This document shows, one piece after another, positions 22,487-33,378 of a stretch of DNA of 64,000 bases. The stretch lies in NCBI GenBank assembly GCA_030762935.1, contig CM060896.1, forward strand, positions 8,215,501 through 8,279,500, in the 5' to 3' direction. The position numbers and the translations under genes were made by a program. Below the pieces are notes generated by a model. It did not search any database and had not been told where the DNA came from. It saw only the letters and a program-made list of their open reading frames with translations. This DNA comes from Hymenopus coronatus (lineage: Eukaryota; Arthropoda; Insecta; Mantodea; Hymenopodidae). Positions within the stretch are counted from its first letter, which is position 1. Each line of letters starts with the position of its first letter.

Positions 22487-24215
22487 TCAAGCTGAGAGTA
22501 GAAAAGACTCTACAAGTGTTACAGTAGCTCACACTAAGATGTCATTTTTGTAGCCCCCCCCCCCCCAGGATATACAGTGAAAAGCCATTACTGAGATTAG
22601 GAAAGGCTCTGCAAGTGTTACATTAGCTCACACTAAGATGTCATTTTTGTAGTCCCCCCCCCCCCCCCCAGGATATACAGTGAAAAGCCATTACTGAGAT
22701 TAGGAAAGGCTCTGCAAGTGTTACATTAGCTCACACTTAGATGTCATTTTTGTAGTTTTTTCCCCCAGGATATACAGTGAAAAGCCATTACTGAGAGTAG
22801 AAAAGACTCTACAAGTGTTACAGTAGCTCACACTAAGATGTCATTTTTGTAGCCCCCCCCCAGGATATACAGTGAAAAGCCATTACTGAGATTAGGAAAG
22901 GCTCTGCAAGTGTTACATTAGCTCACACTTAGATGTCATTTTTGTAGTTTTTTCCCCCAGGATATACAGTGAAAAGCCATTACTGAGAGTAGAAAAGGCT
23001 GTGCAAGTGTTACAGTAGCTCACACTAAGATGTCATTTTTGTAGCCCCCCCCCCCAGGATATACAGTGAAAAGCCATTACTGAGATTAGGAAAGGCTCTG
23101 CAAGTGTTACATTAGCTCACACTAAGATGTCATTTTTGTAGTCCCCCCCCCCCCAGGATATACAGTGAAAAGCCATTACTGAGATTAGGAAAGGCTCTGC
23201 AAGTGTTACATTAGCTCACACTTAGATGTCATTTTTGTAGTTTTTTCCCCCAGGATATACAGTGAAAAGCCATTACTGAGAGTAGAAAAGGCTCTGCAAG
23301 TGTTACATTAGCTCACACTAAGATGTCATTTTGTAGCCCCCCCCCCCAGGATATACAGTGAAAAGCCATTACTGAGATTAGGAAAGGCTCTGCAAGTGTT
23401 ACAGTAGCTCACACTAAGATGTCATTTTGTAGCCCCCCCCCCCAGGATATACAGTGAAAAGCCATTACTGAGATTAGGAAAGGCTCTGTAAGTGTTACAT
23501 TAGCTCACACTAAGATGTCATTTTGTAGCCCCCCCAGGATATACAGTGAAAAGCCATTACTGAGAGTAGGAAAGGCTCTGTAAGTGTTACATTAGCTCAC
23601 ACTAAGATGTCATTTTTGCAGTCCCCCCCCCCTCACAGGTTGTACAGTGAAAAGCCATTACTGAGAGCAGGAAAGGCTCTGCAAGTGTTCCATTAGCTCA
23701 CATCAAAATGTCATTTTTGTAGTCCCCCCCCCCAGGATGTACAGTGAAAAGCCAATACTGAGAGTAGGAAAGGCTCTGTAAGTGTTACATTAGCTCGCAC
23801 TAAGATGTCATTTTTGCAGTCCCCCCCCCTCACAGGTTGTACAGTGAAAAGCCATTACTGAGAGCAGGAAAGGCTCTGCAAGTGTTCCATTAGCTCACAT
23901 CAAAATGTCATTTTTGTAGCCCCCCCCCCCCCAGGATGTACAGTGAAAAGCCAATACTGAGAGTAGGAAAGGCTCTGTAAGTGTTACATTAGCTCGCACT
24001 AAGATGTCATTTTTGCAGTCCCCCCCCCCCTCACAGGTTGTACAGTGAAAAGCCATTACTGAGAGCAGGAAAGGCTCTGCAAGTGTTACATTAGCTCACA
24101 TCAAAATGTCATTTTTGTAGTTCCCCCCCCCCCCCCCCAGGATGTACAGTGAAAAGCCAATACAGAGTAGGAAAGGCTCTGCAAGTGTTACATTAGCTCG
24201 CACTAAGAGTCATGA
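22487..24215. repeat. Minisatellite, about 98-bp unit, about 17 copies, with poly-C tracts
   Basis: Each unit reads: poly-C (5 to about 16 C), AGGATATACAGTGAAAAGCC, ATTACTGAGAGTAGGAAAGG, CTCTGCAAGTGTTACATTAG, CTCACACTAAGATGTCATTT, TTGTAG. Poly-C tracts recur near 22553, 22654, 22757, 22852, 22950, 23045, 23143, 23240, 23337, 23431, 23529, 23624, 23724, 23820, 23919, 24019 and 24122. Three units have TTTTTTCCCCC in place of the long C run. From about 23600 two unit types alternate (one with CCTCACAGGTTGTACAG, one with CCAATACTGAG), giving a two-unit period of about 197 bp. On the minus strand the tracts are long G runs. Confidence 0.97.
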
Positions 24216-24729
24216 CAAGAAAAGCTCAGGTCTCTCATGAAACATTCACTTTGCTGAGAAGTTTCAAAATCACATATTCACAAAATAAATGGGATGGACT
24301 GTGGAATGACATTGACTAGACTTTACATCTCTTTTGCTACAATTTCCACTAATGTATACTTAACAGTCTGAGTACAATTTGTTCCACATTATGGTTATTC
24401 CTTTTTTCTTCCAGCTACTGAATTGACCTGAATACGAAATACTGTTTTTTCTTTTTTTGTCCAAAACAATATTGAGAACTATGGGTTTTAATTTTGCATT
24501 TGCAATACATATTTTCCAATCAGAATGCAGCAAAAGTAAGTTTAAACTTGGCAGGTATGACAGCAGCGAAAGGTTTTGATGCATGTGGTACATTTGAGGT
24601 GTTTCATTTGATGCCTTAAAGTTATCTGTGAACAGACCTAGCAGGATTTCAAGTAATCTCATAGGAACATAAATTTATCTCTGAGCCTAAAATAAAACTA
24701 GAGGATTCCCATTCACATTGTTGGTTGTG
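24216..24729. other. No gene recognised
   Basis: AT-rich sequence next to the minisatellite. A minus-strand open stretch (24662-24363) has no recognisable motif. Confidence 0.4.
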
Positions 24730-25070
24730 CATAACATTGTAAGGGAGTCAATTGCTAGGGTGAGAGAGACAGATAGTTACTTACAGGTTTCTCTCCCTCC
24801 ACCACACACAATATATATGTACATTACTGTTCTCTCACTCTCTTTACTGCCCATTACATAGAACTTTCAGAAAATTTGAATTAGTTAAAACTGTTTACCA
24901 CAGAGTTACATTAGATATGTTGTCTAAGCGAGATCTTATTCACTATTGTTTTAGCTGTGCTGCCGCTGCTGTTGCTACCTTCTCCTACCATATGCACACC
25001 TATACGTTTTCATTCTTCTTTGTCTCTCCAATTACGTGTATTTCTGTGCAAAAAAATAAAAAGATTCCTA
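24730..25070. repeat. Copy of the 17.5-18.1 kb diverged repeat
   Basis: TTTTAGCTGTGCTGCCGCTG, CACCTATACGTTTTCATTC and ATTACGTGTATTTCTGTGCA match the units at 17.5-18.1 kb at a low level, in the same orientation. Confidence 0.5.
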
Positions 25071-25419
25071 ACTTTGTTAGAAATAAATGTGCAAAACTTC
25101 AAATTTCATTTAAAAATTAGGTTTTCATACTCTCTATTTATACAGATGTGCACTAGTGGGTTGTCATAATCAGGTATATACAGTAACAGCTTAGCAGTAA
25201 AGAAAAAGGAAACATATTTTTAACTCCATATGGTTTGTAGTTGTATATTATTACAGACTCAGACACACTCTCATGAAACTGTCCTTATCAACTGCTGGTT
25301 ATCATTCTTTCCATATGTCACATGCTATTGTAATATGCCATCTGAGCAAATGGGGCAAACATGAAGTAATCAATGTCTCAAGACATTAAAACTGCATAGC
25401 CTCTAGAGAGACTCAGTGG

Positions 25420-26230
25420 ACCGCAAGCCCTTCTTCTTCATTTGCAATACACATTCCCGTCATTTCTCCGGGCAAACTTCAGCCTCAGGCTTATTTTGCT
25501 ATCTGTATCATTTAGGGCCAACACATCACACCTGCAACCCTTAAAAAGGAGTGCAGCCTTGCAATGGGTATGGATGATGCTTCTTCTGGTTCTATCAACA
25601 TTTTCCCAAAAGCTTTGTATCTCCTGCAACCCAAAGCTTAGCAGGAGCATAAAATGTCCTTCCTGCACAATCTGCCATCTAAGTTGCCTTGGAGCACTCC
25701 AATCGTGTTAAGATGCTTTTTCACAGGGGGCATGCAGTAGTTGTTCTCAGCTGAGGTCTGCTACATTTTAGCACGCTCTCAGCTCTTTCCGTACATGTTC
25801 CTTTGATAAATAGTTTCCCGAGGTCTGTTTCTTGAGGTTTTATGCCAGGTCTCGTTTGGACCAGTTTTACATAGCTTCTCTAATTAGACACAGATATGTT
25901 CGTAGTCCAATAAATTATGAAGCTGCTCCTTGTCATGCAAGTCCGTCAGCTTTTTCATTGCCCTCTATGTCTTTATGGCCCGGTACCCAGAAGAGCAGAA
26001 CCTCATTCTGTTCTGCCAGGTCATTGAGCATATTTTGGCAATTTTGAACCAGTCTTGATGTAACCTTATGGCTACTAAGAGCCTTAAATGCACCTTGGCT
26101 ATCTGTGTTTATAAGGATCTGTTTACCAATGTATTTTCTCCTTATGTTTTCATGAATGCAATGAATAATAGCATAGATTTCTGTTTCAAACACGTAACAT
26201 ATATACCCAAACCACAAGCCCTAAGTATGA
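25420..26230 (-). mobile_element. RNase-H LINE fragment (3' part)
   Basis: Minus strand: an RNase H domain at 26217-25936 (ETEIYAIIHCI, ILINTDSQGAFKAL, LLFWVPGHKDIEGNEKADGLA), followed by decayed C-terminal sequence down to about 25420 (KEHVRKELRAC, MLLLSFGLQEIQSFW). It belongs to a LINE family different from the I-like one at 26.9-31 kb. No tail found. Confidence 0.7.
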
Positions 26231-26316
26231 CCTTGAGTGGGTACTGGATATGCAGACGCAGCTGACCAATGACTTGCCGGCCAGGTCTATCTCCAAATAA
26301 CCAACTCCAGAACCTA

Positions 26317-26356
26317 AGGTGTTAGGCAACACGTACAGGTGTTAGGCAACACGTAC
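26317..26356. repeat. Perfect 20-bp tandem duplication
   Basis: AGGTGTTAGGCAACACGTAC occurs twice in a row (26317-26336 and 26337-26356). Probably a recent slippage or repair event. Confidence 0.9.
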
Positions 26357-28627
26357 TAATGGGGTGCATGGCACAGGGATATGTGTCATTAATGCAAATC
26401 CTGACAATCTACCAGATAGATATGTGCAGCTCCATTTGGGCAACCACAGCTAATCCTGGAAACATAATTAAGATATGTAATTCCACACAACCAGAGGTAC
26501 TTTCTGAGTAGTCTGAGAGGCCCTCTGAGGCTGTAGTGGAATCTGGGCTCCCCAAACCTGCAGTACGGTATGAAGCTGGTGTCTGGAGTTGTGGAAGAGT
26601 GGACTATGCTAAAAGTAATAAGCACAGTTTGGGGGAACTGACCCTAAATGATGACAGTACACTAAAACTAAAGTAAAAAATGACTCCTCAAGTGGCTGAG
26701 AAAAGGAAGAGCTACTGGTCAAGCAGATGGCAGAATATATTCCTCTTTTGAGGGATCCTCCAGAAACCATAATGGGGCCCATGCCCAGCCCAACTAGCTT
26801 CTCCAAAAGAGGCAGAGGGGAGAATAATCCCCCCCCCCCAAATGAACAGATAAGTGATGAGTGGTGTTTAAAGGCACCAAACTTTAAGGTTATCAACACC
26901 CTCTGAAAGCAAACATACCTAATAATAAGATAAAGTAAATGAAAGAAAAAGATTCATTAATAAAATAACATAGAAAACTTACAGTAAATAAACCACCTGG
27001 AAAGAACCCACTGAGAATCCCACTGAAAAAAAATGCAATAAAACTAATTGTAAATCCTTCTGCAACACACTGGCAATAAAAATTTAAAACCATACTTACT
27101 GCTCCATTAATATTGGTCATGGTAAGTAATATAAAAAATGAAATGCTTATTGCAAAACTAAATTGAGATAAAAATTTAAAAATGGTAGCCATCGCTCTGT
27201 TATTTTCTGCTAAGATCTCCATTGGTATTTACAGACAGGAGGGTATGTGTGTTAGAGGAACACACTCCAGCAACACATGACAGACAAATAATGCCTCCCT
27301 ATAGAGTGCATAGATAGGAGCAATATCGTTATTAAAAATTTAACTGTGCAAAATATAGTGACCAATTCACAAGTAGGCTAATAGCACCTCTTCCTGATGA
27401 AATATATGAGAGAAGGTTACCCAGATTACAGAAAGATCCTTTACTTTCCTAAGCTTGTTCCCACAGACAGACAACCCCTCTTCATACCAGCACGAAAGCA
27501 ACGCTCTCTGCATAACAAGCCTGAAGTCTGCATAGGCTAAAAAAGGAATCACAGTACGGGTTGCATTGATGCTAAATCTGCCACTTCATTACCTGGCAAG
27601 CCGATGTGACAGAAAGCCATGCACTCTCCACATGAACGCATATGTGTAAATTATGGAGACGTGTACTGAATGCACTGCACAAGAGAATGGTAGCTGTACA
27701 GTTCACAAAGGCTCTAAAATGCACGAAGTCAATCACTCAAAATAGGGCAATCACCCAAATTTTGATGGAGAATGTACACAACGGCTCCGTATATGGAATA
27801 CAGCTCTGCTATGTAAAGGAAGTATGTCCTTCGGTTCCAGTCACACAGACACATTGAACATAGTCAGTGCAGTTACTTCCATCAAGGTGTACATATATAA
27901 GGTCGCTGTAACAGGATATAAATTCTAAAAAACAAGCATGAATACTAACAAACAGATATCCTGAGATCTACACGGGATGTAGCGCCTGCTGGCTTTGGAC
28001 CAAGTGATAGGTGGCAATAATGTTTGACCAGTTTGGTAGAGAAATAGGGGTAAAAGTCAGATGCAAGACATGCACCTAAGCCCACTGCCATGATTAGAGA
28101 GCAGGACATCACACCAACATTGTAGAGGTTGTTCTGTAGAATCCGCGTAAAGCTTCACAACTGGGCTGGTCGGAAAAGCTTCAACAGCCACACAGATTCC
28201 CTGATTATGGACAGCGCCTAATTGTATCAGCACAGATGTTTGTGCTGAAGAATAAACAGTGCATCCATAGTCTAACTTGGATTGGATCAGTGCATGATAC
28301 AGGTGCAGCAACACTGTCCAATCTGCTCCCCAAGATTTGCCCCTTAGTATCCATAAATTTTTCAGAGAATGGTTACATCATGCTTTCAGCTATGCTGTAT
28401 GTGGTGACCAGCAAAGTTTCTGATAGAATTTTAAACCTAGGAATGTTGCCTCATCTGCAAATGGGAAGAACATCTGGCTGGCCTGAGTCAAAGAGATGGC
28501 AGCAACCAGTACAGTGACTCATCTGTTTCATGAGATCCAGTCATAAAGATTGTCTAAGCACTGCTGAGACTGTATTACAAAAATGACATCCTCTGAGAAC
28601 AAAAGATGGTAAGTCATCTACAAATAA

Positions 28628-28877
28628 TGATGATGGTTGGTGTTTAAGGGTGCTCAACTACTAAGGTCATTAGTGCCCTTATAAAACAAGGATAATAAAA
28701 ACACCAAAGGTAAAATAACAATATAAAACAAATTAAAATTAAAAACAGGACATCAATTAAAAACAGAGACTAAAACCACTGGTTGCTAAAAGGCACACCT
28801 GAATGTAAAATAGTTAAAAATGGAATAAGAAGCACACAAATAACTAAAAAGCAATCGACAGGATAAAATTAATGTGT
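28628..28877 (-). mobile_element. Short 3'-end I-like LINE inserted into another I-like LINE
   Basis: A 250-bp 3' fragment (minus strand end GGGCACTAATGACCTTAGTA then CACCCTTAAACACC) sits inside the RT of the larger element. It is flanked by a near-perfect 12-bp direct repeat, ATCTACAAATAA (28616-28627) and ATCTACGAATAA (28878-28889), which is the F-V-D-D codons of the host RT. Both sides of the host element join correctly once it is removed. Confidence 0.85.
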
Positions 28878-29989
28878 ATCTACGAATAAGCACAACACAC
28901 CTGGGAACATATTTCAATACAGAATTAATCACTATAGCAAACAGTGTCATGCTTAGAACTGATCCCTGCAACATTCCATTCTCTTGAAGAAGAAGATTCT
29001 CATAAATGGCTCCAACCTTACTCGGAAAATGCGGTTTTCCAAAATTTCCTGAGTAATGGTAGGTGTTCCACTTGTGGAGGCAGTGTTAGATACCTGCTCG
29101 CCAACATATATCATAAGTCTTCTGGAGGTTAAAAAATATCCCAACAGTTTGACAATTCTTAAGATAGTTCATCATGGTCTGCATCAATAGCAATAAAAGG
29201 TGGTCAGTTGCTGACCAATATCGTCAAAGCCAAACACAATTATACACCTCAAACAGGAAAGACTTACCTTAAGGAGAAAGTTGTAACATTTGGACGTAGA
29301 TTTCATCTGGGCCTGGTACAAGTTTCAAAAAGATCAATTTCCGTGGTCCAGCTCAGCCATGATGAATAGGCAACTATAGACCTCAAGGTTTCTTAACTGT
29401 AATAAACTCAGGCCAATAAATGTCTGAGCTAGAAACTAGAGCATAAGACTGCCCAAAGTGATATCCACACCAAAGGTTTCAACAGTGGCACCTGCTGCTG
29501 TATTTAGAGCGGATCAACTTTTCGGCCATATGCCTTAACTTATCCTATACGAACAAAGGAAGTTACATATCGATTAAAGGCAGTTACAAAATTGCTCCAC
29601 GATGTCTTTTTGGAATCCATAATAACCTGTCTAGATTTGGCACACATCTTAGTAAATCAGGTTATCCAGTGTAGGGCAATGCTGGAAAAAACTGAGAGCT
29701 CGTCTGTGAGCACAAATGGCATTCATCTGAGCAGCAAAGCATTGGAAAATCAATAATGTTGAACAACCAAACATGGAATAGATTGCTCAGCAGCAGAAAG
29801 AATTGTCTGTGTGAGGAGGTTGACTAATAAATCCAGACTCATTCATGTTATAGCCAAAAACATCCAAACGTGAGTAAAGGTTCCAGTTGGCTTGATGTAA
29901 GCACCATCTAGGTAAATATGTGTAACACATCTTGTTTTAAGAGATTAAATGACATATAAAGTGATCACAAGAATATAAATCAGAGATAT

Positions 29990-30043
29990 TGCTAATAGTA
30001 AACATACTGCTAATAGTGAACATATTGCTAATAGTGAACATAC
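29990..30043. repeat. 18-bp tandem repeat, three units
   Basis: TGCTAATAGTGAACATAC repeated three times with one or two changes (29990-30007, 30008-30025, 30026-30043), inside the decayed endonuclease region of the LINE. Confidence 0.85.
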
Positions 30044-31009
30044 TGCTATATCCTATAATTATTAAAGACATCAGAAAGAAAGGCATGTATGATTGTCCAG
30101 GTAATTGGTGATTAGCTGACTTCTTAAACAAACCCCAGGAGAGACCCAAAGTGGATGGTGATTATTCACATCACCTATCAACAGAAAAGATATTGGTAGT
30201 TGGGAAACTGGATCATTCAAAGCAATTGGCGAGAGGGCAGCAGATTGAGGCAGCTGATGAATGGCAGCTTAATCAGATTGCAAGGGTATGGATTTGGCAA
30301 AGATACCGTCCCTGATTAGCATCATAGTACCCATGAGCAGAAATACCCTCCTGTGGCGATAAATGACACCCATAGAGGAGTACTTCTTGATGGTAACATT
30401 GTCCTATGGACTCAGCTTTGGCTCTTGTAAGCACATGGCCGCAGGCTGATTCTGGTGGAGCAATAATTCAAGCTCTGGTCGATGTTGTCTAATATAGCAT
30501 ATGTTCCACTGTGCGATAGCCATTGTTTATAATATAGGATAAGTTCTAAACTGAAAAACTTTTCAGTATATTGGACTGTGCTGGTTTGTTTTATTTGCTT
30601 TTCAACTAATACCTCTTATTCAGGAGTGAGCATCTGTCGTTTACACACTGCCCATCTGGCAGTCAGGGCGAATCCTCCTGTTTCATCTCCTGTACAGGGA
30701 AAGAACCCTTACCAATAGAAAACTTTGGTTCAAGATCCACTTTGTTTCAAGATGTCAGATCTCACATGACCAGTCTTTAATGTAATTCCTGGTGCAGAAA
30801 TTGTGCTGCGTTGGTCAGTCTTATTTCCCAAAGTCGAGAGTCTGGGTAATAATTGTGCTGGGCTATTCTGTATATTGGCAGATTTGGAAGAAGTCGATGC
30901 GGACATAGACATAAAAATGAAGGGCTTTGGTAGTGGTCTGGCTAAGAGAATCTTTTCAGCAATCCATTCATATTGGTCTAAATAAGTCTCAGCCACCTGT
31001 CAAAGTAAC

Positions 31010-32180
31010 CATTTCACCTACAGAAATTATTTAGCATTTGATGTCACTTCATTGTTCTCTAGTATATTAACAAAATAACAATTGCTAATCCTGGAACACC
31101 TAGTGCACAAACAGATGTTTATGTAAAGCTAACAAAGCTATGCTTGGACCAAACTAAAATTTTCAAACAAACCACAAGGCTAACCATGGTCAACCCTCTG
31201 TCACCATTCTTAGAAGAATTATACACGAGTTATTTTGAGTGCCGAATCACAAAGAGCTTCCCATTAACTGTTCAGAAAATTTGGCATGGATACATAGATG
31301 ATAGTTTTGCCATAGTACTGATAAAACTCGCAGAAGAGGTCCTAAAGTTGCTAAACTTACAAAAAGGATACTTAAAATTCACCATGGAAAGAAAAGAAAA
31401 TGGACAGTTACCTTATCCGGATATAAAAATCATTAGAATACACAATAAACTAACATTTGGCTTCTACAGAAAACTACATAAAGAACAACAGCTACAATCC
31501 TATAGTACAACAACAGAGTGGTACACAAACCTCTGGAAAATTAAGAATACAAAACAGAATACCAGCAGAACATAACTACCGTCAAAATAGTTACCAAGAA
31601 ACTATAATAGATAAGATGATCAAGAAATTTGAAACACAGAAGCACATTCCAGAAAAAACAACACTTCAAAATCCACAAACATACAGAAAGTTCACTTATC
31701 ACCCCTGGGCACATCACAAATTCCAAAAAACCTTCAAAAAGCATGTTATCTTAGCTCCTCAGAATCACCGTAGGGCACTAAAGCTGCTGTGCAACTAAAC
31801 AAAAGACCCTATTTCTAGGGAAAAGTTAGCTGGAATATACCAAATAGATTGCAATAACTGTAATCTAATATACATATGCTGAACCAAAAGAAACCTGCAA
31901 ACAAGACTCAGTGATCATATGAGATGTTTATACCAGAAGCAGTTAGACAAATCAGCATTAGCACATCATTTCTGGACCTCAAATCATGACATCGCACCCG
32001 GCATAAAACTTTTGAAAGCAATAATAAAACAGCTACCAATTAGAAACCTGAGCCAAAATAGTTAAACAAAAATGCAAAGACCGAGTAATGAATTTGAATT
32101 ACCGCCACCAACCACCCTTGGGAGATTCATCAACCTGTCACCAGAGAGCACCCATAATCTACAGCTCCCCCAGGACTGGA
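31010..32180 (+). mobile_element. Penelope-like element A (partial)
   Basis: RT from about 31020 (FDVTSLFSSIL), then 31144-31575 with NPLSPFLEELYTSYFE, the catalytic box YIDDSFAIV and the LPYPDIKII.....LTFGFYRK block; next frame KFTYHPWAHHKFQKTFKKH (31690-31740); then a GIY-YIG nuclease (AGIYQIDCNNCNLIYIC, stop, TKRNLQTRLSDH) at about 31830-31920, where the YIG glycine is Cys. Same clade as element B at 47-49.8 kb (FTYHPWAxxKF motif). 5' truncated, with stops and a frameshift. Confidence 0.85.
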
Positions 32181-32620
32181 AATGAAAATGCCACGATCAG
32201 TGGGAAAATGTTCAGAATGGGAACAATACCCTATTCCTGAAATGTGGGCAAATATATGTTTTTTCAGTGATACAAATACCAAACTCACTTATTATACGCT
32301 TTACTGTATTTATTTTAAAGGTATGGTGGAGGAAAGGATAGTTGCTAATATAAGCATTGGTTTCACCCTTGAAAGCAACTACACATTTTATTTAAAAATT
32401 ATGGAATTGGGTATAAGTATATCCACTACAATCCTAAATGAATAAGGAAGATATTAAACAAAAGATATTGCTCAAATTAAGCCATATTAACACCCATCGT
32501 TTTTGACAACACCTATGTAAGGTAAACCAGTGCCATTTTGAAATGTGGTATACCCAACATAGTACAAAAATTACTAAAGAAAATTAAATGTGTTTCATTC
32601 GGTTTTTAGCTTTACAGATC
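32181..32620. other. No gene recognised
   Basis: AT-rich, possibly the 3' UTR of Penelope-like element A; no terminal repeat seen. Confidence 0.35.
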
Positions 32621-32622
32621 TC

Positions 32623-32768
32623 TCAGCTACCCTATGAAGCTTTAGAGCCCCCAAATCCTGAATTGCACTGTGTGGTTTCAGACCCCCAATCCCTCAGCTA
32701 TGCTTTGAGGCTTAAGATCTCCATCCCTCAGTTATGTTTTGCAGCTGGAAACCTCAACACTTAAGGCA
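32623..32768. repeat. 35-bp minisatellite, four diverged units
   Basis: Units of about 35 bp of the form CTCAGCTATGCTTTGAGGCT followed by TAAGACCCCCAATCC, each partly changed. A second group of three units is at about 33280-33375. Confidence 0.7.
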
Positions 32769-33277
32769 GTATTTGTTAGTTAGCTGTGGTTGTGAATAAC
32801 AGCAATAGCTGGGAAGCCGAGCTGTAGACAATATTTGAAAACTGTTTGGGTTTGCTACTATGTATATCAAAGAATGTCCAAAAATGTACCTAATTAAATA
32901 AACACTTTTACTCATGGACCTTGTAATAGTTATTTCACTTGCAAATTGCTAACGGATTATGGTAATTATTATATCCAGTGTACCCTTAAGAAGTAAGAAA
33001 TATATAAAACAGAAGATGTTGCCCTGACAAAATCATACTGTTCCACCACCCAGTCTTCTTTGCAACTTAACATAAATGGCAAACACCATTAGCATCTATA
33101 TTATCCACTACAAGTGCAAAATTAGCAGTAAATCAATGCTGCTGGCCTATGAGAATGCTGTTGAAATGAAAATCTGTGATTTTTGGTAATTTGGGAGAGT
33201 TTAGATCTCACAGATCAACTAAACCCTCCTGTCACACCACTGCTGTGTTTGTTATGATCCTCTTCATCTAAAAACAT

Positions 33278-33378
33278 CCCTTAGCTATGTTTTTTGGCTT
33301 AACACCCTCAAGTCCTCTGCTACACTTTACAGCTTGGGGCTCTCTACTCTTGGCTATGCATATGGCTTCTTCTGCTAT
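33278..33378. repeat. 35-bp minisatellite, second cluster of three units
   Basis: CTTAGCTATGTTTTTTGGCT..., CTCTGCTACACTTTACAGCT... and CTTGGCTATGCATATGGCTT... follow the same pattern as 32623-32768, about 510 bp away. Confidence 0.6.

Larger units (their letters stand above)
26857..31000 (-). mobile_element. I-like LINE, long decayed copy with a nested tail fragment
   Basis: Minus-strand element, 5' to 3': possible ORF1 remnant (30996-30730, unsure); AP endonuclease (about 30540-30050: IAQWNICYIRQHRPELELLL, AAMCLQEPKLSP, a LIGDVNNHHPLWVS-like motif); reverse transcriptase (29144-28890: ILENRIFRVRLEP, LQGSVLSMTLFAIVIN, LFVD); then, after a nested insertion, FVDDL and the rest of RT (28615-28400); thumb (28314-28057: LYHALIQSKLDYGCTVYSSA); RNase H remnant (about 27960-27650); C-terminal block (about 27550-27370: CGNKLRKVKDLSVIW); a 3' UTR T-rich on its own strand; and the 3' end near 26857 (GGTGCCTTTAAACACCACTC). 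Stops throughout. Other copies: 10445-13240. Confidence 0.78.

Noticed and set aside
22335..22553. Small frame running into the first minisatellite unit
   Set aside because: No motif and no coding bias; it ends in the repeat by chance.
24957..25169. Short leucine/serine-rich plus-strand frames
   Set aside because: They lie in a diverged dispersed repeat and overlap in two frames; no protein signal.
26893..27222. Hydrophobic minus-strand frame of 109 codons resembling a membrane protein
   Set aside because: It lies in the T-rich 3' UTR of the I-like LINE; the hydrophobicity comes from T-rich codons, and there is no conserved motif.
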